Below are positions 53,433 to 61,317 of a stretch of 64,000 bases of DNA, piece after piece. Both the position numbers and the translations under genes were made by a program. Below the pieces are notes generated by a model that saw only the letters and a list, made by a program, of their open reading frames with translations, was not told the DNA's origin and made no database searches. The stretch covers positions 186,001 to 250,000 of the forward strand of contig NZ_SDMQ01000002.1 of the NCBI RefSeq assembly GCF_004324755.1. The letters are read 5' to 3'. Within the stretch, counting starts at the first letter, position 1. Each line of letters starts with the position of its first letter. The DNA comes from Propioniciclava sinopodophylli. GTDB lineage: Bacteria > Actinomycetota > Actinomycetes > Propionibacteriales > Propionibacteriaceae.

Positions 53433-54673
53433 GGGGCCACCTCCTGGCTCTGGGCGGCGCGCGAGGCGGCCAGCTGCTTCTCGGCCTTGGCCATGGCGCG
53501 CGCGGACGGGATCTTCTTGGTGCGCGGGTCGAAGGCGTCACGCAGGCCGTCGCCGATGAAGTTGATGCTCAAGGCGATCAAGATGATGAACACGCCCGGC
53601 CACCAGAACAGCCACGGACGGGTGGAGAACGCACCCTGGTTCTCCGAGATCAGGCGACCCAGCGAGATCGTGGGCTCGGTGATACCGAAGCCGACGAAGC
53701 TCAGCGCCGCCTCGAGGGTGACGGCCGCCGACATCAGCAGGGTGCCGTTGACGACGATGACGCCGACCGCGTTGGGCAGCATGTGCTTGGTGATGATGCG
53801 CCAGTCGGACGCCCCGGCCACGCGGGCCGAGTCGACGAACTCGCGCTCGCGCAGGGTCAGGAACTCCGAGCGGACGAGGCGCGCCAGGCCGGTCCAGAGG
53901 ATGCAGCCGAGCGCGACGGCCAGGATGACGGGCATGTTCTCGCGGATGCTCTGGGTCAGCTCCGGGCCGGCGTTGAGGCGCAGCGGAATCTTGCTGACCA
54001 GGGCGCCCAGCACGGCGCCGAGCACGATGACGGGCAGCGTGATGACCAGGTCGGTGAAGCGCATCAGCGCCATGTCGACCTTGCCGCGGTAGAAGCCGGC
54101 CAGCGACCCGACGGTCACGCCGAGCGTGATCGCGACGGCGCCGAGCACCACGGCCACGAGCAGCGAGGTCTGCACGCCGGTCATCACCTGGGCGAAGTAG
54201 TCGCGGCCCAGCGAGTCCTGGCCGAAGGGGTTCGCGCCGATGGCGAACTCGGTGGCGCCCCCGATGCCGGGGATGCTCAGGCTCGGGCGTCCGCCGTTGA
54301 TGACGTCGCCGGAGCTGATCGTCTGGACGCGCCACAGGCCGTCGATGGGGCCGATGCCCATCGAGATGGCGGAGAAGACGAAGACTGCCGCGATGGTGAT
54401 CAGGCCGAACATGGCGCCGCGATGGCGGACGAACCGGCTCCAGACGATCTGACCCTGCGAGAGGCCCTTCACGTCCTGGCCCTCGCCGACGCCCTCGCCG
54501 CGGCCGTAGGCCTCGTCGTCGGCGACCGTTTCGGGCACCTCGACCGCGGCCGCGCCGGAGTCGTTGGTGTCGACGGGGATCTCCGTGTCGTGCGGCGGCG
54601 CGTCGGGGAGCGCCTCCTCGATGCGGTCGGGATCGTCCGAGGAGTACTTCGGGGTGTAGTTGTCGTTGCTCAT
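53429..54673 (-). CDS. peptide ABC transporter permease (OppC type)
   Basis: A 414-residue permease. The first 75 residues form an unusual acidic hydrophilic tail (YSSDDPDRIEEALPDAPPHD and onward). Six spans follow, with the OppC-type loop and the EAA motif region EFVDSARVAGASDWRIITKH. The ending GDGLRDAFDPRTKKI is typical of OppC/DppC. ATG 54673 was chosen because ATGA couples it to the upstream permease; the frame is open further upstream but is antiparallel shadow. Confidence 0.93.
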   Translation of the reverse strand: MSNDNYTPKYSSDDPDRIEEALPDAPPHDTEIPVDTNDSGAAAVEVPETVADDEAYGRGEGVGEGQDVKGLSQGQIVWSRFVRHRGAMFGLITIAAVFVFSAISMGIGPIDGLWRVQTISSGDVINGGRPSLSIPGIGGATEFAIGANPFGQDSLGRDYFAQVMTGVQTSLLVAVVLGAVAITLGVTVGSLAGFYRGKVDMALMRFTDLVITLPVIVLGAVLGALVSKIPLRLNAGPELTQSIRENMPVILAVALGCILWTGLARLVRSEFLTLREREFVDSARVAGASDWRIITKHMLPNAVGVIVVNGTLLMSAAVTLEAALSFVGFGITEPTISLGRLISENQGAFSTRPWLFWWPGVFIILIALSINFIGDGLRDAFDPRTKKIPSARAMAKAEKQLAASRAAQSQEVAP

Positions 54674-56196
54674 GCGTTCACCCGAATCCTGGGGTCGATG
54701 ACGGCGTAGAGGAAGTCGGCCACCAGGTTGGCAATCATCGCCAGGCCGCCGGTCAGCATGATGTAGAACATGACCGGGTCGACCTCCTGGCCTCCGAGCG
54801 AGGTGAGGAACATGCGGCCCATGCCTGCCCAACCGAAGATGGTCTCGGTGATGACCGCGCCGCCGATCAGCGTGATGAAGTCGACGGGGACGATCGAGGC
54901 CAGCGGCATGAGCGCGTTGCGCAGGGCGTGGCGGACGATGACGACCCGCTCCGAAAGGCCCTTGGACCGCGCGGTGCGGATGTAGTCCTGGTTCAGCACC
55001 TCGAGCATGGCGCCGCGCTGGTAGCGGACGTAGGTGGCGAACGAGATCATCACCAGGGCGAGGGTCGGCAGCATCAGGTGGGTGGCCATGTCCAGCTGCC
55101 TCATCCAGAAGTCGGCGCTCAGGCCCGGCGTTGCGGCGCCGATCGTGGCGAGCGGCCTGCCCCGGATCTGAGGCGCGTTGTTGTAGGGCACCCAGGTCTG
55201 GAGGACGCGGTCGGCGAAGATCAGCACGCCGGTGAACAGGGCGACGATCATCGCGCCGCGGATGGAGATCTGGCGGTCGGGGCCGCCGAAGAGCAAGCCG
55301 ATGAGGGCGGCCACGGCCAGCGAGACGGCCAGCAAGCCGAACATCCAGGGCCAGCTCATCTCCCAGTAGGCCCACAGCCACTGCAGCGGCCACCAGATGA
55401 TGGTCCCGAGCAGGGCGGTGGTGAGGGCGGAGTAGAGGGCACGCTTGTTGTTCAGGCCGGCGAAGATCGCGGTAACGCCGAAGGCGAAGGCGATCGAGAG
55501 GACGCCAACGCCGACGACGCCGATCGTCGGGTTTTCGACCCACCCGGTGGCCAGCGTGAGCACGAGGACGGCGAAGGTCACGATGAGCGCGCCAAGAAAG
55601 ACCTTGATCTTCTTGTCGCGCCGCCCGCCCAGTGCGCCGGTCCAGAACAGTGCCGAGATGAGGCTGAGTGTCACCACCAACGGCCAGTTGATCGTGGGGT
55701 TCTGCAGGTAGTCGTTGGCGCCGATGGCGAGGAATTGCTTCAGGAGGACCGCGACCCAGAAGATCGGCAGCGAGTAGAGCAGGAACGACACGAAGGTGAT
55801 GACGTAGTCGAACGTCGTGTACTGGCGCAGCGCCGAGACGAGGCCGATCGTGACGCCGAGCAGGATCGAGATGATCGTGGCGGCGAGCACCAGCTGGACC
55901 GACGTGGCGATCGCGCCGCGGATGAGCTGGCTGACCGGCTGCATGGTGCGCCAGGCGATGCCGAAGTCACCCTGGACGAAGTGGCCCAGCCACAGGAAGT
56001 AGCGCTGATACCACGGCACGTCGAGGTTGAGCAAGCGCACGCGGTTCGCGATGAGCTCGGCGCGGTTGGGAGCCGGGTTCTCCCGCAGGTCCTGCAACGG
56101 GTCGAGCGCGAACTCGAGGAGGCCGTACATGAGGAACGACAGGATGAACAGGGTGCCGAGGGCCAGGCCGAGCCTTCGAGCGATGAAACGTGCCAT
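54670..56196 (-). CDS. peptide ABC transporter permease (OppB type) with extra membrane insert
   Basis: A 508-residue permease, about 180 longer than usual OppB proteins. The N-terminal family region (ARFIARRLGLALGTLFILSF; QGDFGIAWRT) and the C-terminal EAA loop (LNQDYIRTARSKGLSERVVI) are normal. Between about 171 and 335 lie roughly six additional membrane spans (LVVTLSLISALFWTGAL; FLGALIVTFAVLVLTLATGW; VGVGVLSIAFAFGVTAIFAG and others). The substrate cannot be told. GGGAG precedes ATG. A hairpin separates it from the binding-protein gene. Confidence 0.9.
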   Translation of the reverse strand: MARFIARRLGLALGTLFILSFLMYGLLEFALDPLQDLRENPAPNRAELIANRVRLLNLDVPWYQRYFLWLGHFVQGDFGIAWRTMQPVSQLIRGAIATSVQLVLAATIISILLGVTIGLVSALRQYTTFDYVITFVSFLLYSLPIFWVAVLLKQFLAIGANDYLQNPTINWPLVVTLSLISALFWTGALGGRRDKKIKVFLGALIVTFAVLVLTLATGWVENPTIGVVGVGVLSIAFAFGVTAIFAGLNNKRALYSALTTALLGTIIWWPLQWLWAYWEMSWPWMFGLLAVSLAVAALIGLLFGGPDRQISIRGAMIVALFTGVLIFADRVLQTWVPYNNAPQIRGRPLATIGAATPGLSADFWMRQLDMATHLMLPTLALVMISFATYVRYQRGAMLEVLNQDYIRTARSKGLSERVVIVRHALRNALMPLASIVPVDFITLIGGAVITETIFGWAGMGRMFLTSLGGQEVDPVMFYIMLTGGLAMIANLVADFLYAVIDPRIRVNA

Positions 56197-56272
56197 GGAC
56201 TACTCCCAGTCAGGGGCATGCGGCGGACGGACGATCGGGTGCATCGTGTGATAGTAGCGAGGTCGACTCGCG

Positions 56273-56306
56273 CTGTGGGGCGCCAGGCTTGCCTGGCGCC
56301 CCACAG
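56273..56306 (-). terminator. perfect 16-bp hairpin between the binding protein and permease genes
   Basis: CTGTGGGGCGCCAGGC, TT, and its exact complement (34 bases in all). It lies 29 bases past the binding-protein stop and 77 bases before the permease start. It can end most transcripts or protect the 3' end, so that binding protein exceeds permease. TACTAT at 56257-56252 could restart transcription. Confidence 0.7.
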
Positions 56307-56335
56307 TCTTGATACCTAGCGACCTTCGACCATGG

Positions 56336-58192
56336 TCAGGCCACGGTCTCCCACTCCCAGAAGTTCCAGAAGAAGGTCGGCGACAGCGGGATGGACGAAA
56401 CGCCCTTCACCTTGGTGGTGTCGATGCCGGTGATCTCCGGGAACTGGAAGATGGTCAGACCGAACGCATCCTCGACGAGAATCTTCTCGACCTCCTTGAC
56501 GATCTCGCCTTGGCGGGCCGTGTCGGTGGTGGTGTTCAGCTCGTTGAGGAGCTTGTCGACCTGGGCGTTGCTGTAGCCGCCGTAGTTGTTCTGCCCATCG
56601 GACAGGTAGTTCGGCGGAACCTGCGAAACGCCCAGAGCGGTGGACTGCCACCCGAACAGCGATGCGTCGTAGACGTCGTTGGTGCTCAGCAGCTGACCCC
56701 AGTCCGTGCTGGAAGCGTCCACGATCGTGAAGCCGGCCTGCTCGGCGGTCTCCTTGATCAGCTGGAACTCCTGCTGACGGCGGGTGTTGTTCTGGGCGAA
56801 AAGCATCCGGACGGTCGGGTTGGTGACGCCGGCCTCGGCCAGCAGCTCCTTGGCCTTGTCGACGTTCGAGCCGCCGCCGTAGGTGGCCTCCATGCCATTG
56901 GCCTCGGCGGTCGCGTCGTACTCGGGCGAGCCGGGGACGACGTTGAAGGTGTTGCGGACCGTTGCCTCGGGGTTCAGCGGCTTGATGATGTTGTCGATGA
57001 TCCGCTGGCGGGGCAGGGTCTGGAGGAACGCCTGGCGAACCTTCCTCGCCTTCTCCGCGTCACCACCGTAGGACTTGGGGTCGAACGGCCCGCCGTTGTT
57101 GAAGACAAGGTCCACGTGCTCGTAGGTGCCGCCGGACTGCGTCAGGGTCTCGACGTTGGGCGCGAGCGCCTGCAGCTGCTGCAGGATGTCGGCCGTCGAC
57201 TGAGGCTGCGTGACTGCGACCTCACCGTTCTGCAGGGCCTGCACCGACGCCTGGGCGTCCGGGATGATGCGGACCGTGAGCTTGTCGATCTTCGGAGCGC
57301 GCATGCCCTTGTAGTTGGGGTTCTTCTCGACCGTGAGGTACTGCTCCTCGACGAGTTCGGAGATGACGTACGGGCCGGACCCGACCAACAGTTCCTCGTC
57401 GGACGGCGTCGACTTGAAGTTGAAGTCGTTGTTCCAGACCTTGGCGATCTTGGCCAGGCTGGCTCGGTCGTTGTTCTTGAACGCGTCGATGATGGCCTGC
57501 TCGCCGGCCTCGGCGTCGGCGGTCTGCAGAGCCCGCTTGGCGACGACGTGCGCGGGAACGCCGACCGGCGACATGGCGAGGATCTCCCAGTCGACGAAGG
57601 GCTCCGACCAGGTGTAGGTGATCTCCTTGCCGTCCGCCGAGATCTCGGGGAAGTCCTTGACCAGCGTGTACCCGGGCGAGGCAGCGTTGAAGTAGACGTT
57701 GTCGCCCTCGACGCCGGAGACCTCACCGGTGTTCTCGTCGGTCTTGACCGCGTCGGACTCGACAGTGTTGAAGTTGGTGGAGACCGCGCCCCAGAGGAGG
57801 ACGGCGTCGGCGGCGGTGACCGGGGTGCCATCCGACCACGTGGCCGTGTCGGCCAGGGTGATCTTGACCTTCAGCGGATCGTCGGAGACCTTCTCGTACT
57901 TGCCGAACGAGGAGTTCTGGGCGATCTCCAGATCCTGGTCGTAGTACCCGATCGAGTCGTTGGTCAGGTACAGGATGTTGGCGTTCGCGGTGGCGTTGCC
58001 GTAGTCGGTGTCCGAGTTGCGGCTGTAGAACGCCTGGTTCCAGGCGACGCTGAGCGCCGTGGGGCCCGTCGGGGCGGCGCTCGTGCCGGCGGTGCCGGCG
58101 GGGGCGGTCGGGGTCGCCGGCGTGCACGCCGAGAACGCCAACGCGCTCGCCACAGCGATGCCCGCCGTGGCCAGAAGCTTGCGCTTGCTCAA
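56336..58192 (-). CDS. peptide ABC transporter substrate-binding lipoprotein
   Basis: A 618-residue family-5 solute-binding protein. The signal peptide ends in lipobox FSAC (Cys about 22): SKRKLLATAGIAVASALAFS before Cys. A Thr/Ala/Pro linker follows, then the large bilobal domain (YDQDLEIAQNSSFGKYEKVS; TWSDGTPVTAADAVLLWGAV; KNPNYKG; PLNPEATVRNTFNVV). TTG at 58192 was chosen because GGAGGAACA lies directly before it. First gene of the transporter operon. Ligand unknown. Confidence 0.93.
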   Translation of the reverse strand: MSKRKLLATAGIAVASALAFSACTPATPTAPAGTAGTSAAPTGPTALSVAWNQAFYSRNSDTDYGNATANANILYLTNDSIGYYDQDLEIAQNSSFGKYEKVSDDPLKVKITLADTATWSDGTPVTAADAVLLWGAVSTNFNTVESDAVKTDENTGEVSGVEGDNVYFNAASPGYTLVKDFPEISADGKEITYTWSEPFVDWEILAMSPVGVPAHVVAKRALQTADAEAGEQAIIDAFKNNDRASLAKIAKVWNNDFNFKSTPSDEELLVGSGPYVISELVEEQYLTVEKNPNYKGMRAPKIDKLTVRIIPDAQASVQALQNGEVAVTQPQSTADILQQLQALAPNVETLTQSGGTYEHVDLVFNNGGPFDPKSYGGDAEKARKVRQAFLQTLPRQRIIDNIIKPLNPEATVRNTFNVVPGSPEYDATAEANGMEATYGGGSNVDKAKELLAEAGVTNPTVRMLFAQNNTRRQQEFQLIKETAEQAGFTIVDASSTDWGQLLSTNDVYDASLFGWQSTALGVSQVPPNYLSDGQNNYGGYSNAQVDKLLNELNTTTDTARQGEIVKEVEKILVEDAFGLTIFQFPEITGIDTTKVKGVSSIPLSPTFFWNFWEWETVA

Positions 58193-58340
58193 TGTTCCTC
58201 CATGGGTTCCGGGAGGCTCCTGCGGTAGGGCCCCCGTGCGGACCAGTCTGCCCCCGGGTGTGGGCAGTCGGGCGTCGTGAGTGAACCGTACACAGCCACC
58301 TCGATGCGGAGGCAACAGGTGTCGCCGAACAGAGGTTGAT

Positions 58341-58369
58341 TCGTTATCCGACCGTGACAGGAACGACAA
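58341..58369 (-). promoter_or_regulatory. candidate promoter of the peptide transporter operon
   Basis: On the minus strand, -35 TTGTCG (58369-58364), a 17-base spacer, and -10 TAACGA (58346-58341). It implies a leader of about 140 bases before the TTG start; no riboswitch was recognised in it. Confidence 0.4.
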
Positions 58370-58403
58370 AAACCCCAAGTCGCCAAGTGAAAAGTGATCG
58401 GTT

Positions 58404-58823
58404 TCAGCGACGATTGACGACCACGGTGCCCAGCAGCAGGTCGTTGATGCCGCGCCGGTCCGGCCCGATCACGACGGCGGGCACCACGAGGCTCACCATC
58501 GCCGCGCGCGCGATCGCGCGCAGGGGGCCGATCGGGGAGCCATCGACCCTTGTCACGCCGATGCGCGAAACGAGTTGCCCGAACGAGCTGCCCGTGAGCG
58601 CGGTGAGCACGGACTTCTGCACGAAGTAGGTGGCCAGCACCATCCAGGCCTTCCAGCCGCTCTCGGTGAGGACGCCGCCCCCGAAGGCCCCGATGGCAAC
58701 GATCATGCTCGCGCCCCAGTCGAGGACGAGCGCGCCCAGCCGACTCGCCCACCGCGCCAGGGAACCCGGCCCGGTGGCGGGCAGGCCCAACGACTGGCCC
58801 GGGTAGGTGTCGACGTCGGTCAC
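58404..58823 (-). CDS. RDD-family membrane protein
   Basis: A 139-residue protein with three spans and the RDD pattern (LARWASRLGALVLDWGASMI; FGQLVSRIGVTRVDGSPIG; then AMVSLVVPAVVIGPDRRGIN-DLLLGTVVV with Asp-Arg). It corresponds in position to mycobacterial Rv2219A beside glnA1. I set the start at GTG 58823 because TAGGGT lies seven bases before it; GTG 58832 in the same frame is two bases from that box. Function unknown. Confidence 0.8.
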   Translation of the reverse strand: MTDVDTYPGQSLGLPATGPGSLARWASRLGALVLDWGASMIVAIGAFGGGVLTESGWKAWMVLATYFVQKSVLTALTGSSFGQLVSRIGVTRVDGSPIGPLRAIARAAMVSLVVPAVVIGPDRRGINDLLLGTVVVNRR

Positions 58824-58830
58824 CCGCGTC

Positions 58831-58836
58831 ACCCTA
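58831..58836 (-). promoter_or_regulatory. -10 box TAGGGT, leaderless start of the RDD gene
   Basis: On the minus strand, TAGGGT, seven bases, then GTG at 58823. Confidence 0.45.
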
Positions 58837-58845
58837 CCGGCGGGC

Positions 58846-58883
58846 GTAACACCACCGAAACACGGACGACACCGAGCGGTGAC
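58846..58883 (+). promoter_or_regulatory. GlnR-like box upstream of glnA
   Basis: GTAAC-n6-GAAAC-n6-GACAC-n6-GTGAC, four half-sites with strict 6-base gaps. This fits the actinomycete GlnR consensus of GTNAC-n6-GAAAC repeated twice. A -10-like TACCGT follows at 58894-58899, 51 bases from the glnA start. It suggests nitrogen control of glnA. Confidence 0.7.
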
Positions 58884-58933
58884 GTCACCGGCCTACCGTT
58901 CCATCGTCAAGCCCCTACCTATTCGGAGGATCC

Positions 58934-60364
58934 ATGTTCAAAGACGCAGACGAGCTCCTCGCCTACATCGAGGAGAACGACGTCGAGACCGTCGACGTCC
59001 GCTTCTGCGACCTGCCCGGCGTGATGCAGCACTTCACCATCCCGGCGAAGTTCCTCACCCAGGACATCATCGAGGAGGGCCTCTCCTTCGACGGCAGCTC
59101 GATCCGTGGGTTCCAGAAGATCCACGAGTCCGACATGGCGCTCCTGCCGGATGTCACCTCGGCCTGCCTGGACCCCTTCCGCAAGAGCAAGACGCTCAAC
59201 CTGAACTGGTTCGTCCACGACCCGATCACCCGCGAGCCCTACAGCCGCGACCCCCGCAACATCGCCCGCAAGGCCGAGGAGTACCTCAAGTCGACCGGCA
59301 TCGGCGACACCGCCTTCTTCGGCCCCGAGGCCGAGTTCTACGTGTTCGACTCCGTCCGCTTCGAGACCAAGTCGAACGCCTCCTACTACTTCATCGAGTC
59401 CGAGGCCGGCGCGTGGGCGTCCGGCTCGGAGACGGACCTGGACGGTCGCGCCAACCGCGGCTACAAGGTCAAGTACAAGGGCGGCTACTTCCCGGTGGCC
59501 CCGGTCGACCACTTCGGTGACCTGCGCGACGACATGGTCCGCCACCTGCAGGACGTGGGCCTCACGATCGAGCGCGCCCACCATGAGGTCGGCACCGCTG
59601 GCCAGGGCGAGATCGCCACGAAGTTCGACACGCTGATGCGCGCGGCCGACAACATTCAGAAGTACAAGTACATCATCAAGAACACCGCCTGGGAGGCCGG
59701 CAAGACTGCCACCTTCATGCCGAAGCCGATCTTCGGCGACAACGGCTCGGGCATGCACGTGCACCAGTCGATCTGGGCGGGCGGGGAGCCCCTGTTCGCC
59801 GACGAGGCCGGGTACGCGGGCCTGTCGGACATCGCCCGGTGGTACATCGGCGGCATCCTGCACCACGCGCCGTCGCTGCTCGCGTTCACCAACCCGACCG
59901 CGAACTCCTACCACCGCCTGGTGCCGGGCTTCGAGGCACCGGTCAACCTGGTCTACAGCCAGCGCAACCGCTCGGCCTGCATCCGCATCCCGCTGACCGG
60001 CCCCTCCCCCAAGGCCAAGCGCATGGAGTTCCGCTGCCCCGACCCGTCGGCCAACCCGTACCTCGCGTTCGCCGCGATGCTGCTGGCCGGCCTGGACGGC
60101 ATCCAGAACAAGATCGAGCCGCCGCAGCCGATCGACAAGGACCTCTACGAGCTCCCGCCCGAGGAACACGCGGAGATCGCGCAGGTGCCCGGCTCGCTGG
60201 GGGAGGCGCTGGACGCCCTCGAGGCCGACCACGACTACCTGCTCGCGGGTGGCGTGTTCACCGCCGACCTCATCGAGACCTGGATCGAGATGAAGCGCGA
60301 GGACATCGACGCCATCCGCCTGCGCCCGCACCCCCACGAGTTCGAGCTCTACTTCGACCTCTGA
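58934..60364 (+). CDS. glnA: glutamine synthetase type I
   Basis: A 476-residue GS-I-beta enzyme that makes glutamine from glutamate, ammonia and ATP. Motifs: [50 protein letters not shown] and [18 protein letters not shown]. The adenylylation Tyr lies at about residue 405 in [11 protein letters not shown], so GlnE-type control is likely. It corresponds to mycobacterial GlnA1. GGAGGATCC precedes ATG. A GlnR-like box lies upstream. Confidence 0.97.
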   Translation: MFKDADELLAYIEENDVETVDVRFCDLPGVMQHFTIPAKFLTQDIIEEGLSFDGSSIRGFQKIHESDMALLPDVTSACLDPFRKSKTLNLNWFVHDPITREPYSRDPRNIARKAEEYLKSTGIGDTAFFGPEAEFYVFDSVRFETKSNASYYFIESEAGAWASGSETDLDGRANRGYKVKYKGGYFPVAPVDHFGDLRDDMVRHLQDVGLTIERAHHEVGTAGQGEIATKFDTLMRAADNIQKYKYIIKNTAWEAGKTATFMPKPIFGDNGSGMHVHQSIWAGGEPLFADEAGYAGLSDIARWYIGGILHHAPSLLAFTNPTANSYHRLVPGFEAPVNLVYSQRNRSACIRIPLTGPSPKAKRMEFRCPDPSANPYLAFAAMLLAGLDGIQNKIEPPQPIDKDLYELPPEEHAEIAQVPGSLGEALDALEADHDYLLAGGVFTADLIETWIEMKREDIDAIRLRPHPHEFELYFDL

Positions 60365-60371
60365 GCAGTTC

Positions 60372-60404
60372 GGACGCCCCGGCCCACCTCGGGCCGGGGC
60401 GTCC
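60372..60404. terminator. bidirectional terminator between glnA and the sulfurtransferase gene
   Basis: GGACGCCCCGGCCC and GGGCCGGGGCGTCC are perfect 14-bp arms with loop ACCTC, between convergent genes. Confidence 0.85.
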
Positions 60405-60425
60405 GTGCGTTCGCAGGGCGTCCGG

Positions 60426-61274
60426 TCAGACGGACAGGCGGCCCGTCGTGTCGATGGGCGTCTTGCTGCCCGGCTCGACACCGGTCGCGGCCGGGCGGTC
60501 GGTCGCCGCGTACTGCGACCACGACCCGGAATAGAGCCGGCCCCGACCCAAGCCGGCGTGCTCGAGCGCGATGAGGTCGTGGCAGGCGGTGACGCCCGAC
60601 CCGCAGTAGACGACCACGCCGGTGGCGTCGGTGATCCCGTGCTCGGCGAAGCGCTCGCGCAGGGCGTCCGGGGAGAGGAAGCGCCCATCGGCCAGGTTGC
60701 CGGAGAAGGGCACGTTCACGGCGCCGGGGACGTGCCCGGCGCGGGGGTCGACCGGCTCGGACTCGCCGCGGTAGCGCTCGGGGGCGCGGGCGTCCACGAC
60801 CAGCGGCGCCGTGGCGGCGTCGTCGATGGTGGCCAGGGACGCCGGGTCCCACGGCCGGGCGGTGAAGGTGGCCTGCTCGCGCGCCGGGGCTCCCGTCTCC
60901 AGGGGCCCCTCCCAGGCCGCCAGCCCGCCGTCCAGCAGGGCGGCGTCCACCCCGAGCGTGCGCAGCATCCAGACCAGGCGGCCCGCCCAGGCGCCCGTGC
61001 CGTCGTCATAGGCCACCACGAGGCTGTCATCGCCGATGCCCAGGGCCGCCATCTGCTCGGCGAACACCGAGGGCTCCGGCAGGGGGTGCCGGCCGGTATC
61101 GGGGCCGGCAGGGGCGGCCAGCGCCGCGTTCATGTCGACGAATACCGCCCCGGGCAGGTGCCCGTTGGCGTAGGCGTCCGGCTGCGGCCCGTCCGCCAGC
61201 GTGTAGCGGACGTCGGCCAGCACGGCATCCGGGTGGTCGGACAGGAAAGTGGCGGGCACGACCGGTGGGATCAT
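60426..61274 (-). CDS. sseA: thiosulfate/3-mercaptopyruvate sulfurtransferase
   Basis: 282 residues in two rhodanese domains. The first (about 1-130) lacks the Cys. The second carries VVYCGSGVTACHDLIAL; the CGSGVTA loop is that of mercaptopyruvate-type sulfurtransferases and the Cys forms the persulfide. The donor and acceptor cannot be settled by sequence. I set the start at ATG 61274, since TACAGT lies seven bases upstream; GTG 61283 overlaps that box. Confidence 0.88.
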   Translation of the reverse strand: MIPPVVPATFLSDHPDAVLADVRYTLADGPQPDAYANGHLPGAVFVDMNAALAAPAGPDTGRHPLPEPSVFAEQMAALGIGDDSLVVAYDDGTGAWAGRLVWMLRTLGVDAALLDGGLAAWEGPLETGAPAREQATFTARPWDPASLATIDDAATAPLVVDARAPERYRGESEPVDPRAGHVPGAVNVPFSGNLADGRFLSPDALRERFAEHGITDATGVVVYCGSGVTACHDLIALEHAGLGRGRLYSGSWSQYAATDRPAATGVEPGSKTPIDTTGRLSV

Positions 61275-61281
61275 GCCCGCC

Positions 61282-61287
61282 ACTGTA
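61282..61287 (-). promoter_or_regulatory. -10 box TACAGT, leaderless start of the sulfurtransferase gene
   Basis: On the minus strand, TACAGT, seven bases, then ATG at 61274. Confidence 0.45.
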
Positions 61288-61317
61288 GCGACGGCGCGTT
61301 TCCTGAGGTGCGACCGC

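Noticed and set aside
53429-55543. A 704-residue OppC-type permease
   Set aside because: The first 290 codons are the shadow of oppB in another frame. The permease begins at ATG 54673, coupled to oppB.
58193-58403. Riboswitch in the leader of the binding-protein gene
   Set aside because: The leader is long, but I found no conserved core of a known riboswitch class.
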